Shown here: one piece after another, positions 27,584 through 37,200 of the stretch
Layout: each line of letters begins with the position of its first letter
Position numbering within the stretch: the first letter of the stretch is position 1
Origin: Clostridium saccharobutylicum DSM 13864
GTDB lineage: Bacteria > Bacillota > Clostridia > Clostridiales > Clostridiaceae
Reading direction: 5' to 3'
Length of the DNA: 64,000 nt
NCBI RefSeq assembly: GCF_000473995.1
Contig: NC_022571.1
Coordinates: 4,371,416 to 4,435,415 of the forward strand
The notes under the pieces: model-generated
The model's input: the letters and a program-made list of their open reading frames with translations, nothing else
What the model was told of the DNA's origin: nothing
The model's database searches: none
Position numbers and translations under genes: made by a program

Positions 27584-29542
27584 CTACAAAATAAATTTAT
27601 CAATTGTTATTTCATCAAATTCATCGACATAAGCCTCTATATTTTTAGATGAAACATCTAAAACAATTTTCTTTTCCCCAAAACAAAAAACTGTATTATT
27701 ATAAGCTACATCAGCTGTTATACGTCCTTTTGCTGGTACTTTTAAAACTGTAATTATTCCAGCTTCGCTTCCTACTGTTTTTATTTTTATTTCAGAGCCC
27801 GCAGTTAATACACCGCCTCTACAAACAGCATTTTCATTAGTAAATTCTATATTATTTAATGATTTTATATTAGAATTATATTGACCTTTCCCTTGTACAT
27901 AAACACTTCCAGATGATTCTATGGTAGAGCCTTGTACATATTGAACATAAATATCTGCTGGTATTACTTCTAAAAGTTCCATTGTTTCAATCTCATGTTC
28001 TAAAGTTTCCTCAAAATCTTCTAATTCTACAAATCCCTTTATTTTTAACGGTCCCATTCCAATTAATTTATTTATTATAAATGCTGTCATATCAAATTCA
28101 TGAAATCCTTCAGATAAATTATAATTAAAAATTTCCTTAGATAATTTTGATAAAGCTTTAAATTTATTTTCTATTAAAATTTTAATAATTTCTCCATCAG
28201 ATTTTTTATCTAATAAATTAGATGCTTTTATCTGTTTTCCGAAAAAAATCAGATCAATTATATTTTTTTTATACTTTAATAAATTATCTAAATATTTTTT
28301 TCTTTCTATATTTTCGCATCCAGTAATAATAGTTGACTTAATTACATTTCCACCAATCACTATCTGGCCTGCTGCTTTAATTTTAGCCGTATCTACATTT
28401 TTCACCACAAAAACTTCATTACCTGATATAACTTCCATGCTCTCACATACATTTCCGCCAACTTCTATATTTCCCACAAAATTTATATTTCCTGTTTGTA
28501 AATTAACATCATCTACTTTATATAGCTTATTTACGCTAAAAATACCAGCTCTAAAGCATGGCTTTCCTTCTATAGTAGCAATTATTTTATCATCTTCAAG
28601 TTTGCATCCTGAACCAATTTTAAATGTTAATTTACTAGCCAATTCTTTTTTAATAGGACTTCCAAATATATCTGTTCCATCTTTACCTATTTTACCTGGA
28701 ATTTTTTCACCTATAATATCTCCTGCTTTTGCATGTGCTATTAAATATCTGTTTCTATAGTCTATTTTTTCCTCTAGATCATTATATTTCACTAATTCAT
28801 CTGATTCTTTAAAAAGTACTCTTATCTCTTCAGATATATCATTTTGCACAGGTAAGCCCTTTGCTACTAAAACATTATTAACCTCATTTTCATTGCATAC
28901 TTTCCTTAATTCTTCCTCTATAATTCCATATTTAATTCCCTTAGCGCTTAATATTTCTTTTAATTCACTTACGCTATATTGAGGTACATGAATTTCGTTA
29001 GTCACTTCTTTTATAAGAGTTAAATTCTTGCAATATCCTTGATCAATTAATCGATATTCATATTTTGGAATAGATTTTATAGTTATATATGCTTCCATAT
29101 TATCTTTAGTAATATATATATTCGCATTTCTAATTGCATCTACTTCTTCAAATTTATACTCTATTTTATCATTAACTGTTACCGGAGTAATATTACCACA
29201 TTTTTGGTCGTTAATAAACAAATCTACTCCTTCACATGACTTTATTGTAATTATGTCATTGCTTTTTTCAAAATCCTTTATTATTATTTTCCCATCTTCT
29301 ACTCTAGCACCGAACGCTTCTTCATCTGTTCCTTGTTTACTTAATTCGATAATTTCATTTTTATCTATATTTATATCATTCTCTGTCTCATCAAGTAATA
29401 CTTCTATTTCTATTTTTCTTTTAAAAAATCTCTTCTCTTCTTTTTTTATTATATATTTTATAGATTCCTTAGAAATAGATAGTTGATTTGATGCTTTTTG
29501 AAGACATTGATCCAATGATGCTGAAGAAAATATTAATGCCAT
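27584..29542 (-). CDS. FapA family protein (DUF342), flagellar assembly protein A
   Basis: About 652 residues of a DUF342/FapA protein: a Jag-N-like N-terminal domain (ASLDQCLQKASNQLSISKESIKYIIKKEEKRFFKRK), then the FapA beta-solenoid core with GKIGKDGTDIFGSPI and EVGGNVCESMEVISGNEVFVVKNVDTAKIKAAGQIVIGGNV. In Vibrio FapA governs polar flagellation; elsewhere its role is unclear. It is the first gene of the chemotaxis-switch run. I start at the second Met, with GGGGG at a normal distance; an ATG five codons earlier overlaps that site. Confidence 0.82.
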   Translation of the reverse strand: MALIFSSASLDQCLQKASNQLSISKESIKYIIKKEEKRFFKRKIEIEVLLDETENDINIDKNEIIELSKQGTDEEAFGARVEDGKIIIKDFEKSNDIITIKSCEGVDLFINDQKCGNITPVTVNDKIEYKFEEVDAIRNANIYITKDNMEAYITIKSIPKYEYRLIDQGYCKNLTLIKEVTNEIHVPQYSVSELKEILSAKGIKYGIIEEELRKVCNENEVNNVLVAKGLPVQNDISEEIRVLFKESDELVKYNDLEEKIDYRNRYLIAHAKAGDIIGEKIPGKIGKDGTDIFGSPIKKELASKLTFKIGSGCKLEDDKIIATIEGKPCFRAGIFSVNKLYKVDDVNLQTGNINFVGNIEVGGNVCESMEVISGNEVFVVKNVDTAKIKAAGQIVIGGNVIKSTIITGCENIERKKYLDNLLKYKKNIIDLIFFGKQIKASNLLDKKSDGEIIKILIENKFKALSKLSKEIFNYNLSEGFHEFDMTAFIINKLIGMGPLKIKGFVELEDFEETLEHEIETMELLEVIPADIYVQYVQGSTIESSGSVYVQGKGQYNSNIKSLNNIEFTNENAVCRGGVLTAGSEIKIKTVGSEAGIITVLKVPAKGRITADVAYNNTVFCFGEKKIVLDVSSKNIEAYVDEFDEITIDKFIL

Positions 29543-29575
29543 AACACTATCCCCCATAAAATATGTTCTATTTTA

Positions 29576-29584
29576 AGTATACCA
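29576..29584 (-). promoter_or_regulatory. Extended -10 promoter for the chemotaxis operon
   Basis: Minus strand TGG-TATACT, an extended -10 box about 35 bases before the first gene of the operon. No good -35 at 17 bases, as expected for extended -10 promoters. No sigma-D-type box is seen here. Confidence 0.4.
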
Positions 29585-29660
29585 CAGCATAACTGAATTT
29601 TATATTCATTATTTTATTAATATTTATAATTTGACAATAAATATATACACTTCTTTTTAA

Positions 29661-30395
29661 TCAATGACATTTTATGTATTTTTTAATCTCATTATCATAT
29701 TCCTTCATAAAATTTATTATAATATCATTCTTTTGATTTAATTCTACATTATCAACCTTATTTATTGGTAATACCTTTGGTGATGTGCCTGAAATAAACA
29801 TTCCATCAAGCTTATTTATTTCATCATATCTATATTCAACTTCTTTCACTCTAATCCCAAGTTTCTCTGCAATCTTTATAATTTCACCTCTTGTAACACC
29901 TGGTAAGACCGCCTTTGTTGGTGATGTTAACAATTCTCCATCTTTAACCATGAATATATTAGATTTGCTTCCTTCTGTTATATATCCATTTCTATCAACT
30001 AATATAGCTTCAAATGCATTACTAGCTGTTATTTCCTTGCTAACCTTTTCCCTGAAATTATCATTAACTATCTTTGCATTAGGATTTTCTCTCTCCCCAA
30101 AGTATAGTATGGTTTCAACTCCATGCTCATAAAGATCTTCTGATGGATACGAATGTTGTATAAAAAATACCCTTAATACTTTTTCATTTATTCCATAAGT
30201 TAGTTTTATATTTCCTTCTGTTTTATTTTCTGATTGTATTAACCTATTTATTTTCGCACTTATTTCATCATACTTTAATGTAAATTCTTTATTAATTAGT
30301 TTAAACGAGTTTTTCATCCTCTCTAAATGATTTTCTAAAAAAATGGGTTTACCATCAATGACTCTTAAAACTTCATAAATTATTTTATCTTCCAT
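29661..30395 (-). CDS. Class IV aminotransferase (branched-chain/D-amino acid/aminodeoxychorismate lyase family)
   Basis: 244 residues of the fold-type IV PLP family. Catalytic Lys lies in FREKVSKEITASNAFEAILVD and the family signature is GYITEGSKSNIFMVKDGELLTSPTKAVLPGVTRGEII. Sequence does not settle whether it is a branched-chain or D-alanine aminotransferase or 4-amino-4-deoxychorismate lyase; size fits all. It stands alone between the chemotaxis operon and a HAD phosphatase. Confidence 0.85.
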   Translation of the reverse strand: MEDKIIYEVLRVIDGKPIFLENHLERMKNSFKLINKEFTLKYDEISAKINRLIQSENKTEGNIKLTYGINEKVLRVFFIQHSYPSEDLYEHGVETILYFGERENPNAKIVNDNFREKVSKEITASNAFEAILVDRNGYITEGSKSNIFMVKDGELLTSPTKAVLPGVTRGEIIKIAEKLGIRVKEVEYRYDEINKLDGMFISGTSPKVLPINKVDNVELNQKNDIIINFMKEYDNEIKKYIKCH

Positions 30396-30419
30396 TCAAT
30401 ATTCACACCTTTTCTAAAT

Positions 30420-30538
30420 TACTATCAAAAAAATAATAGACAAGTGACATTAATCTATTTTGCACCATATTAAGCTAATAGATAAACTATAAGCATAATA
30501 TATTCTTCATCCTTGATCTATTATTTTTTATATGCCTA
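30420..30538. repeat. Family A hairpin element, degenerate left end
   Basis: Right end TCTATTATTTTTTATATGCCT pairs with the left TATCAAAAAAATAATAGA; the GGCAC part of the left end is lost. Lies between the class IV aminotransferase and the HAD gene. Confidence 0.6.
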
Positions 30539-30543
30539 AATAT

Positions 30544-31182
30544 TTATTTCCAATTTAATATTTCTATATTATGATTTTTTTTATAATTTATCAAATATGG
30601 TTTTCCAACTAAATCTAATAATGGTTTATCTGATAATGAATCTGAAAACATATATGATTCTTTAAAATCCACTTCTATGTTTTCACTCTTAAGAAATTCT
30701 TTTAATCTCCTTACTTTTTCTTCTCCTTTACAGTTCTCACCTTGCATTTTTCTTGTGAAAACTCCATCAGTAAAGTCAAACCTAGTACCTATTATTTTAT
30801 CCACTTCTTTTATAGCATAAAATTCATTTATATAAAACTCTGGTGAAGCAGAAATCAAATATATATCATACCCTTCGCTTTTTAATTTTTTCATCATTTT
30901 CAGTGCATCTTCATATAATATTGTTTGCAATTTTTCATCATAGAACTTTCTTACAAGATCAGCCAAATCTTTTTCATGAATTTTATCTATAAATTTCAAA
31001 AACGTTTCTTTAACTTTCCTTTCATCATATATCTTCAATCCATACATAATACCACAATATATAGCTCTTGGTAAAAAACGTATGTTTTTTCTATCATTTT
31101 TTATCATGTATTTAAACAATTCCATTAATGTTTCTTTTTTAGTAATAGTATAATCTATATCAAATATTGCTAATTTCTTCAA
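30544..31182 (-). CDS. HAD-IB family phosphatase (SerB-like)
   Basis: 212 residues of the HAD superfamily, subfamily IB. Motif I is FDIDYTIT (nucleophile D8), motif II the Ser in YLISASPEF, motif III the Lys in CKGEEKVRRLKEF and motif IV YMFSDSLSDKPLLDLVG. The helical cap type suggests phosphoserine or related small phosphoesters. No neighbour fixes the substrate. Confidence 0.85.
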   Translation of the reverse strand: MKKLAIFDIDYTITKKETLMELFKYMIKNDRKNIRFLPRAIYCGIMYGLKIYDERKVKETFLKFIDKIHEKDLADLVRKFYDEKLQTILYEDALKMMKKLKSEGYDIYLISASPEFYINEFYAIKEVDKIIGTRFDFTDGVFTRKMQGENCKGEEKVRRLKEFLKSENIEVDFKESYMFSDSLSDKPLLDLVGKPYLINYKKNHNIEILNWK

Positions 31183-31241
31183 AGCAGAATACCATCCTTT
31201 TTATTTTTATTTTTCTATAGATATCCATTTTATAAATCACG

Positions 31242-31279
31242 CCTCTATTTTGAATATATATCAAAAATAGAAATAGAGG
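31242..31279. repeat. Inverted repeat upstream of the HAD gene
   Basis: CCTCTATTT and AAATAGAGG, 20 bases apart, about 60 bases upstream of the HAD start. Could be an operator or leader hairpin. From here to 31536 is AT-rich DNA in which I see no gene. Confidence 0.4.
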
Positions 31280-31536
31280 TCATTCTTTTATGTAATAATA
31301 CCTCCAAAAATTTTTATATCTATAGTATAAGCTATTATTTTATTTTTTATTGACCCAAAATAATAAGAGCTATTAATTTTTACCTTTTAATGATAAAAGA
31401 ATTTGCCCTTGTAATTAAATATTTTTTCTTATATTTAAAATTTTATAGCTATACATAATCTATACGAATATAAATTTACAATGACTTATCAATTATGAAA
31501 TTTCAGTTAGTCACATTTACGACATACTACAAAACA

Positions 31537-31674
31537 ATCCATATGCGTAAGGTTAATTCAATAACTTCTATGATATATGTTAAATATTAAAAAATACAAA
31601 GTCATTTATAATTGAAATGTATTAATTTTTATCAGTTGACTGTATTATAATGGGTTAACCTTACGCCTATGGAT
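31537..31674. repeat. 138 bp MITE-like inverted repeat
   Basis: Terminal repeats ATCCATATGCGTAAGGTTAA and TTAACCTTACGCCTATGGAT match 19 of 20 when inverted. Interior AT-rich, non-coding. It lies next to a family B element; the sequence ATAAACAAAC at its right end recurs inverted (GTTTATCT) on the far side of that element near 31994, hinting at nested insertions. Confidence 0.7.
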
Positions 31675-31721
31675 AAACAAACTACGAACTAGATTTAAAC
31701 TTCAAAATATATTCATGCCAT

Positions 31722-31966
31722 AAAGAAAGGGGACTATTTTACGTAGTGTTGCGTTGATAATTTAGCTGTCTGTATTTCTTAAGTAGAAGTTGTTCCATTC
31801 TTGCTTGTGACAAAAGTGAGAATCGAAATTTTACATTTCGTTCTTCGAACTTTCTCAGTAAGCGCTTGCCTTGAGAGCATGCTGGAATGGGGGCAACTTC
31901 TGCTGTTAGAAATCCACAGCCAAATTATCTAGCAACCGAGTAAAATAGTCCCACTTCTTTCGACTA
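31722..31966. repeat. Family B long-hairpin element, copy 1
   Basis: About 245 bp that folds on itself almost end to end. The outer arms GGGACTATTTTAC/GTAAAATAGTCCC enclose conserved boxes GTTGC/GCAAC, then GATAATTT/AAATTATC, then GTTGTTCCATTC opposite GGAATGGGGGCAAC, and an apical region. Same architecture as the copies at 57.1 and 57.5 kb, which have different stem sequences. No coding potential. Confidence 0.8.
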
Positions 31967-32019
31967 GTAACCACATATTTCTAAGTCACAAGTTGTTTAT
32001 CTATAATCAGAAATTTAAA

Positions 32020-33213
32020 TTATTTTATTTTACTTAAGAATAAACTTATTCTATCTATTCCTTTTTTTATTATATCCATAGACGTTGCATAAGATAATCT
32101 TATATAATCATCTGAACCAAATCCAGCACCAGGTATTACTGCAACTTTTTCTTCTTCTAGTAAAACTTTTGCAAAATCTACTGAATTATTAATTTTCTGT
32201 CCGTTAAATTCGATATTTAAATAAGCAGATATGTTAACCATCATATAAAATGCACCATTTGGTTTTATTATTGAAACCTCATTTAATTTACCCAATTCTT
32301 CTACCATGAAGTTTCTTCTGTTTTCAAATTCATTAATCATATTTTGTAAATCTTCTACTGGCCCATTTAACGCTTCTATAGTAGCATATTGTGTTATAGT
32401 GTTTACATTTGATGTCATATGACTTTGAATACTAGTCATAAGCTTAGTTATTTTTTCACTTGCAGCCACATATCCCAATCTCCATCCAGTCATGGCATAT
32501 GTTTTTGATACACCGTTAATAACTATTGTTCTCTCATATGCATCTTGATTTAAAGATGCTATACTAATATGTTTTTCCCCATCATATATTAATTTTTCAT
32601 AAATTTCATCAGATACTATTAATAAATTATGTTGTTTTGCAAAATCTGCAATTTGTTTTAATTCTTCTTCATGATAAATAGTTCCTGTTGGATTGTTAGG
32701 ACTGTTAATTAATATGGCTTTAGTTTTATTTGTAACAGACTTCTCCAAATCTGCTATTGTATACTTATAGTTATTTTCTCTTGATGTTTCTACAAAGACT
32801 GGTACTCCATCAGCTAATTTGATTAACTCTGGATAACTAACCCAATAAGGTACTGAAACTAGTACTTCATCTCCCGGATTTAAGATAGCCATAAAAGTAT
32901 TAGCTAAACATTGTTTAGCACCTGTAGATATTGTTATTTGACTTGGTTTATAGTCTAAATCATTATCCTTTTTAAATTTAGTACATATAGTTTGCTTTAA
33001 TTCTAGTAATCCCCCTGCTGGAGTATATTTAGTTTTTCCATCATGCATTGCTTTTATTGCTGCTTGAATTATGTTTTCAGGAGTATTAAAATCTGGCTCC
33101 CCAGCGCCAAAACTTACTATGTCAACCCCTTGACTCTTTAACTCATTTGCCTTAGCTGTAATTGCTAATGTTATTGATGGATTAATATTCTCCGCTTTTT
33201 TAGATAATTGCAT
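32020..33213 (-). CDS. Aspartate aminotransferase family (class I/II, AspB-like)
   Basis: 397 residues, class I PLP aminotransferase of the aspartate/aromatic type. PLP lysine in NGVSKTYAMTGWRLGY (about residue 237), Asn in NSPNNPTGTIY, Arg in YIRLSYATS binding the substrate carboxylate. It transfers amino groups between aspartate or aromatic acids and 2-oxoglutarate. An intergenic gap of over 800 bases full of repeats lies downstream. Shine-Dalgarno GGAGGG. Confidence 0.9.
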   Translation of the reverse strand: MQLSKKAENINPSITLAITAKANELKSQGVDIVSFGAGEPDFNTPENIIQAAIKAMHDGKTKYTPAGGLLELKQTICTKFKKDNDLDYKPSQITISTGAKQCLANTFMAILNPGDEVLVSVPYWVSYPELIKLADGVPVFVETSRENNYKYTIADLEKSVTNKTKAILINSPNNPTGTIYHEEELKQIADFAKQHNLLIVSDEIYEKLIYDGEKHISIASLNQDAYERTIVINGVSKTYAMTGWRLGYVAASEKITKLMTSIQSHMTSNVNTITQYATIEALNGPVEDLQNMINEFENRRNFMVEELGKLNEVSIIKPNGAFYMMVNISAYLNIEFNGQKINNSVDFAKVLLEEEKVAVIPGAGFGSDDYIRLSYATSMDIIKKGIDRISLFLSKIK

Positions 33214-33248
33214 TGCTTATTCCCTCCAATTTTCTATTTTTATTGTAT

Positions 33249-33306
33249 TAGGCACATTCAAAAAATAATCAAGGCATTTTACACTTGTTATTTTCTTTCA
33301 TTTGCC
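33249..33306. repeat. Family A hairpin element, short form
   Basis: About 58 bp: TAGGCACATTCAAAAAATAATC and TTGTTATTTTCTTTCATTTGCC facing each other with about 14 bases between. Sits just upstream of the aspartate aminotransferase gene. Confidence 0.75.
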
Positions 33307-33361
33307 TATTTATATATAATTAAAATATATCATTATTGTATTAGCTTGTAAATATTATAAA

Positions 33362-33386
33362 AGGCCTCAGCAAATTGCTAAGACCT
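33362..33386 (-). terminator. Terminator after the DUF1292 gene
   Basis: Minus strand AGGTCTTAGCAATTTGCTGAGGCCT with about ten paired bases including G-U, followed by TTTTATAAT. Lies 12 bases past the stop codon. Confidence 0.7.
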
Positions 33387-33397
33387 AGTATTTCTTA

Positions 33398-33775
33398 TTA
33401 TTCTTCGCCTACTAATTCATTTTGATAGTAATTTGATACTTTATCAAATTCTTCTTCATCAGGAACTACAAGTTCATCTCCATCAAGTCTGAAAAGATAA
33501 ACTGAATCTTCTTCTGGATTTTGAGCTAAGTAATAATCATTATTTTCATATTTAAATTCATCAATTATTGGACAAGTAACTACGTTTCCATTTTCATCTT
33601 CTAAATCGATAACGAAGCTTTCATCATCTCCGCATCCACAACCACATTCGTGATCATGATCATGTCCATGATCATGTCCGCATCCACATTCATGATCTTC
33701 TTTGTGATCTCCACCACATCCGCAAGAGTTTCCTTCTCCACATCCACAACCACTTTTTTCTAAATCTTTTTCCAT
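33398..33775 (-). CDS. DUF1292 protein with Cys/His/Gly-rich metal-binding N-terminus
   Basis: 125 residues. Residues 8-48 are built from CGCG, CGCGGDH, HECGCGHDHGHDHDH and CGCGCGDD blocks, a likely zinc, nickel or copper sink. The C-terminal 75 residues are a DUF1292 domain (SFVIDLEDENGNVVTCPIIDEFKYENNDYYLAQNPEEDSVYLFRLDG), which is common in Firmicutes and of unknown function. Start set at the ATG with AAAGGAGG upstream; a longer frame runs into a family A repeat. The metal-binding role is inferred from composition. Confidence 0.8.
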   Translation of the reverse strand: MEKDLEKSGCGCGEGNSCGCGGDHKEDHECGCGHDHGHDHDHECGCGCGDDESFVIDLEDENGNVVTCPIIDEFKYENNDYYLAQNPEEDSVYLFRLDGDELVVPDEEEFDKVSNYYQNELVGEE

Positions 33776-33799
33776 ATTCAAACCTCCTTTTGGTTCCTC

Positions 33800-33960
33800 G
33801 GGCACACGAAAATAAATAACCAGCCTCATTTGTCATTGATATTTTTTCATCAGGCAAGGAGACAAATTGCCATCATAGCCAGTCTATTGGGTCAATTTAC
33901 CGACATAGCATGATGAAAAATAGGCTGGCAAATAGACTTGTTATTTTTTGAATGTGCCTT
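33800..33960. repeat. Family A hairpin element, long form
   Basis: About 160 bp bounded by GGGCACACGAAAATAAATAAC and GTTATTTTTTGAATGTGCC. The core contains GATGAAAAATAGGCTGG, nearly repeated in the element at 55.06 kb (GATGGAAAATAGGCTGG). It ends about 10 bases before the ribosome site of the DUF1292 gene. The adjacent 33961-34140 shows no gene. Confidence 0.75.
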
Positions 33961-34140
33961 AATTAATTTTACCCTTAAATGCATAAAATTAAAACCCCAA
34001 AATTAAAAATATTTTTCTACAATAAAAGCAGCTGTGCTACACACATTTATTGGCAACGCATTTCCCCATTCTATACTGCTTAACTTGCTGATGTCACTTG
34101 GTTTTAAAATTATTTTTTACATTTCCCTATAAATTTAAAA

Positions 34141-34224
34141 AATCCACTTCGCAGACTGTGAGTTTCGTCTATTTCTAAAAGTTATCTACTGATTTGACTG
34201 CATTATAATTTTGTAAAGAATAGA
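34141..34224 (-). ncRNA. Family C module, copy 1: candidate small RNA
   Basis: 84 bases about 86% identical to 39661-39744. Read on the minus strand both copies start near a TATAAT box and run about 60 bases through a conserved stretch (CAGTCAAATC, ACTTTTAGAA, ACTCACAGTCTGCGAAG). They end in a small hairpin, here TCTGC-gaa-GTGGA with G-U pairs, followed by TTTTTT. A promoter-plus-terminator layout suggests a small transcript; a mobile repeat is the alternative. Directly after the PFOR terminator. Confidence 0.4.
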
Positions 34225-34253
34225 AAAGAGCAATCATTTCTGATTGCTCTTTT
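34224..34253 (-). terminator. Terminator after PFOR
   Basis: Perfect 13 bp stem AAAAGAGCAATCA/TGATTGCTCTTTT with a four-base loop and T-rich flanks on both sides, 27 bases past the PFOR stop. Confidence 0.9.
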
Positions 34254-34280
34254 TGCCATAAAGGCATCTATTATTTAATA

Positions 34281-37200
34281 CTATTGTTGATTAGCTAATT
34301 TCTTGTATCCTTCTAATCTGTCCATAGCATCTTTATGAGTCTTTTCAAATAAAGCTTCTGCTTGTTCTGGGAATGCCTTAGCAAGTGAAGAGTATCTAAC
34401 TTCTCCCATTAAGAATTCCTTGAAGTCTGCTGTTGGTTCCTTAGAATCTAAAACAAATGGATTCTTTCCAGCTTCTTTTAATTCTGGGTTGAATCTGTAC
34501 ATTTGCCAGTAACCACATGCAGTAGCTCTCTTAGCTTCTTCTTGGCTGTTACCCATACCAATTCTTAATCCGTGGTTTATACATGGTGCATAACCAATTA
34601 TTAATGATGGTCCTTTGTATGCTTCTGCTTCTGCAATTGCTTTAAGAACTTGGTTCTTATCAGCTCCCATGTTAATTTGAGCTACATATACATAACCATA
34701 AGTCATAGCCATCATTCCAAGGTCTTTCTTCTTAGTCTTCTTACCACTTGCAGCAAATTTAGCTATTGCAGCAGTTGGAGTAGATTTAGATGATTGACCA
34801 CCTGTGTTTGAGTAAACTTCTGTATCAAATACAAAGATGTTTACATCTTCTCCTGAAGCTAATACATGGTCAACTCCACCGTATCCGATATCGTAAGCCC
34901 ATCCGTCTCCTCCGAAGATCCATTGAGATCTCTTAACGAAGTAATCTTTTTCTGCTAAGATTTCTTTAGCAGCTTCAGTGTTAGATTTTTCTAGAGCAGC
35001 AACTAATTTTTCAGCTCTTTCTCTAGTTCCAGCGCCTTCATTAACATTGTCTACCCAATCTTGTAATTCAGCCTTTGCTGGATCATTTGCAGCTATAGCA
35101 GCTTCAGCTCTTTCTGCAATTCTTTGTCTTATAGCTTTAACTCCTAAGAACATACCTAATCCATATTCAGCATTATCTTCGAATAATGAATTAGCCCAAG
35201 CTGGACCATGTCCGTTCTTATTAGTTGTGTATGGAGTTGAAGGTGCAGATCCACCCCAGATTGATGAACATCCTGTTGCGTTAGCAATCATCATTCTATC
35301 TCCAAATAATTGAGTTATAACCTTAGCGTATGGAGTTTCTCCACAACCTGCACAAGCTCCTGAGAACTCAAGTAATGGTTGTTCAAATTGGCTACCCTTA
35401 ACTGTGTTTTTATTCATTGGGTTCTTCTTAGTAGTTACTTCATCTATTAAGTAATCCCAAACTGCAATTTGATCATGTTGAGATTCTTGTGGTTTCATAA
35501 CTAATGCTTTTCCTGGTGCTGGACAAATTTGAGCACAGTTTCCACAACCTGAACAATCAAGTGGTGCTACTCCCATTGCATAGAATAATGGTTCTTCAGT
35601 TTTTAATGCTTTAGCTGCAACTACCTTAGCGTCAGCTGGAGCTGCATTCTTTTCAGCTTCATTTAATAAGATTGGTCTTATAGAAGCATGTGGACATACT
35701 AATGAACATTGGTTACATTGAATACATTTTTCTGAATCCCATTCAGGAACATTTACTGCGATTCCTCTCTTTTCGAATGCTGCAGTACCTGCTTCAAATG
35801 TACCATCTTCCATTCCTACGAATGTTGAAACTGGAAGTGCATCTCCTTCTTGTCTGTTCATTGGAATAACTATATTCTTAACGAAGTCTGACTTCTTCTT
35901 AGTATCAGCTACTTCTGCATCTACAGCTGTCTTCCAAGATTCTGGGATCTTAATTTCAACAATTGATTCAACGCCCTTATCTATAGCTGCATTGTTCATG
36001 TTGACAACTTTTTCACCCTTCTTACCATAAGAAGATACAACAGCAGCTTTTAGATACTTAATAGCATCTTCAACTGGAATAATGTTAGCTAACTTGAAGA
36101 AAGCTGATTGCATTATCATGTTGATTCTTCCACCAAGACCAATTTCTTGAGCAATAGCTACAGCATTTAAAGTATAGAACTTAATGTTGTTGTTAGCTAT
36201 AAATCTCTTATAGTCAGCTGGTAATTTTTCTTCTAAATCTTCTGGAGTCCAGATAGTATTTAATAAGAAAGTACAATTTGGTTTTAATCCATCAAGTACG
36301 TTGTATTTGTGGATGTAAGATTGGTTAGAACAAGAAACGAAATCTGCTTTGTTTATTAAGTATGGTGACTTAATTTCTTTCTTACCAAATCTTAAGTGAG
36401 ATACTGTAATTCCGCCTGATTTCTTAGAATCATAGAAGAAGTATCCTTGAGCATACATGTCTGTATGGTCTCCAATGATTTTGATTGCACTCTTGTTTGC
36501 TCCAACAGTACCATCTGATCCTAATCCCCAGAACTTACAAGCTGTAGTTCCTTCTGGAGTAGCATCTATATCTTCAGTAACTTCTAATGAAGTGTTTGTA
36601 ACGTCATCAACGATTCCGATTGTGAATCCATTCTTAGGAGCATCTTGTGCTAAGTTTGCATAAACTGCAGCAATATGTCCTGGATTTGGATCTTTTGAAC
36701 CTAAACCAAATCTTCCACCAATAACTAATGGTGCATTTGCTTGTCCATAGAATGCATTTCTTACATCTAGGTATAATGGTTCTCCAGCAGATCCTGGTTC
36801 TTTAGTTCTATCTAAAACAGCAATTTTCTTAGCTGTCTTTGGAATAGCTGCTAATAATTTTTCGTTTGAGAATGGTCTGAATAATCTTACTTTAACAACA
36901 CCGACTTTTTGTCCGTTTGCATTTAAGTAATCTATAGTTTCTTCACATACATCTGTAGCAGAACCCATAGCTACGATTACTCTATCTGCATCTGGTGCAC
37001 CATAGTAATCGAAACAGTGATATTCTCTACCAGTTAATTTAGTGATTTCAGCCATATAGCTTTCAACTGTTTCTGGTAATTCATCGTAGAATTTATTAAC
37101 AGATTCTCTTTCTTGGAAATAGATATCTGCATTTTGAGCTGTTCCTCTAGTTACAGGATGATTTGGGTTTAATGCTCTTTCTCTAAATGATTTAACTGCA

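Noticed and set aside
31183..32019. CRISPR array or tRNA gene in the repeat-rich 0.8 kb gap
   Set aside because: No regularly spaced direct repeats and no cloverleaf; the structure is inverted, not direct.
34978..35313. Plus-strand frame opposite PFOR
   Set aside because: Antisense shadow over the TPP domain; composition reflects the codon bias of PFOR.
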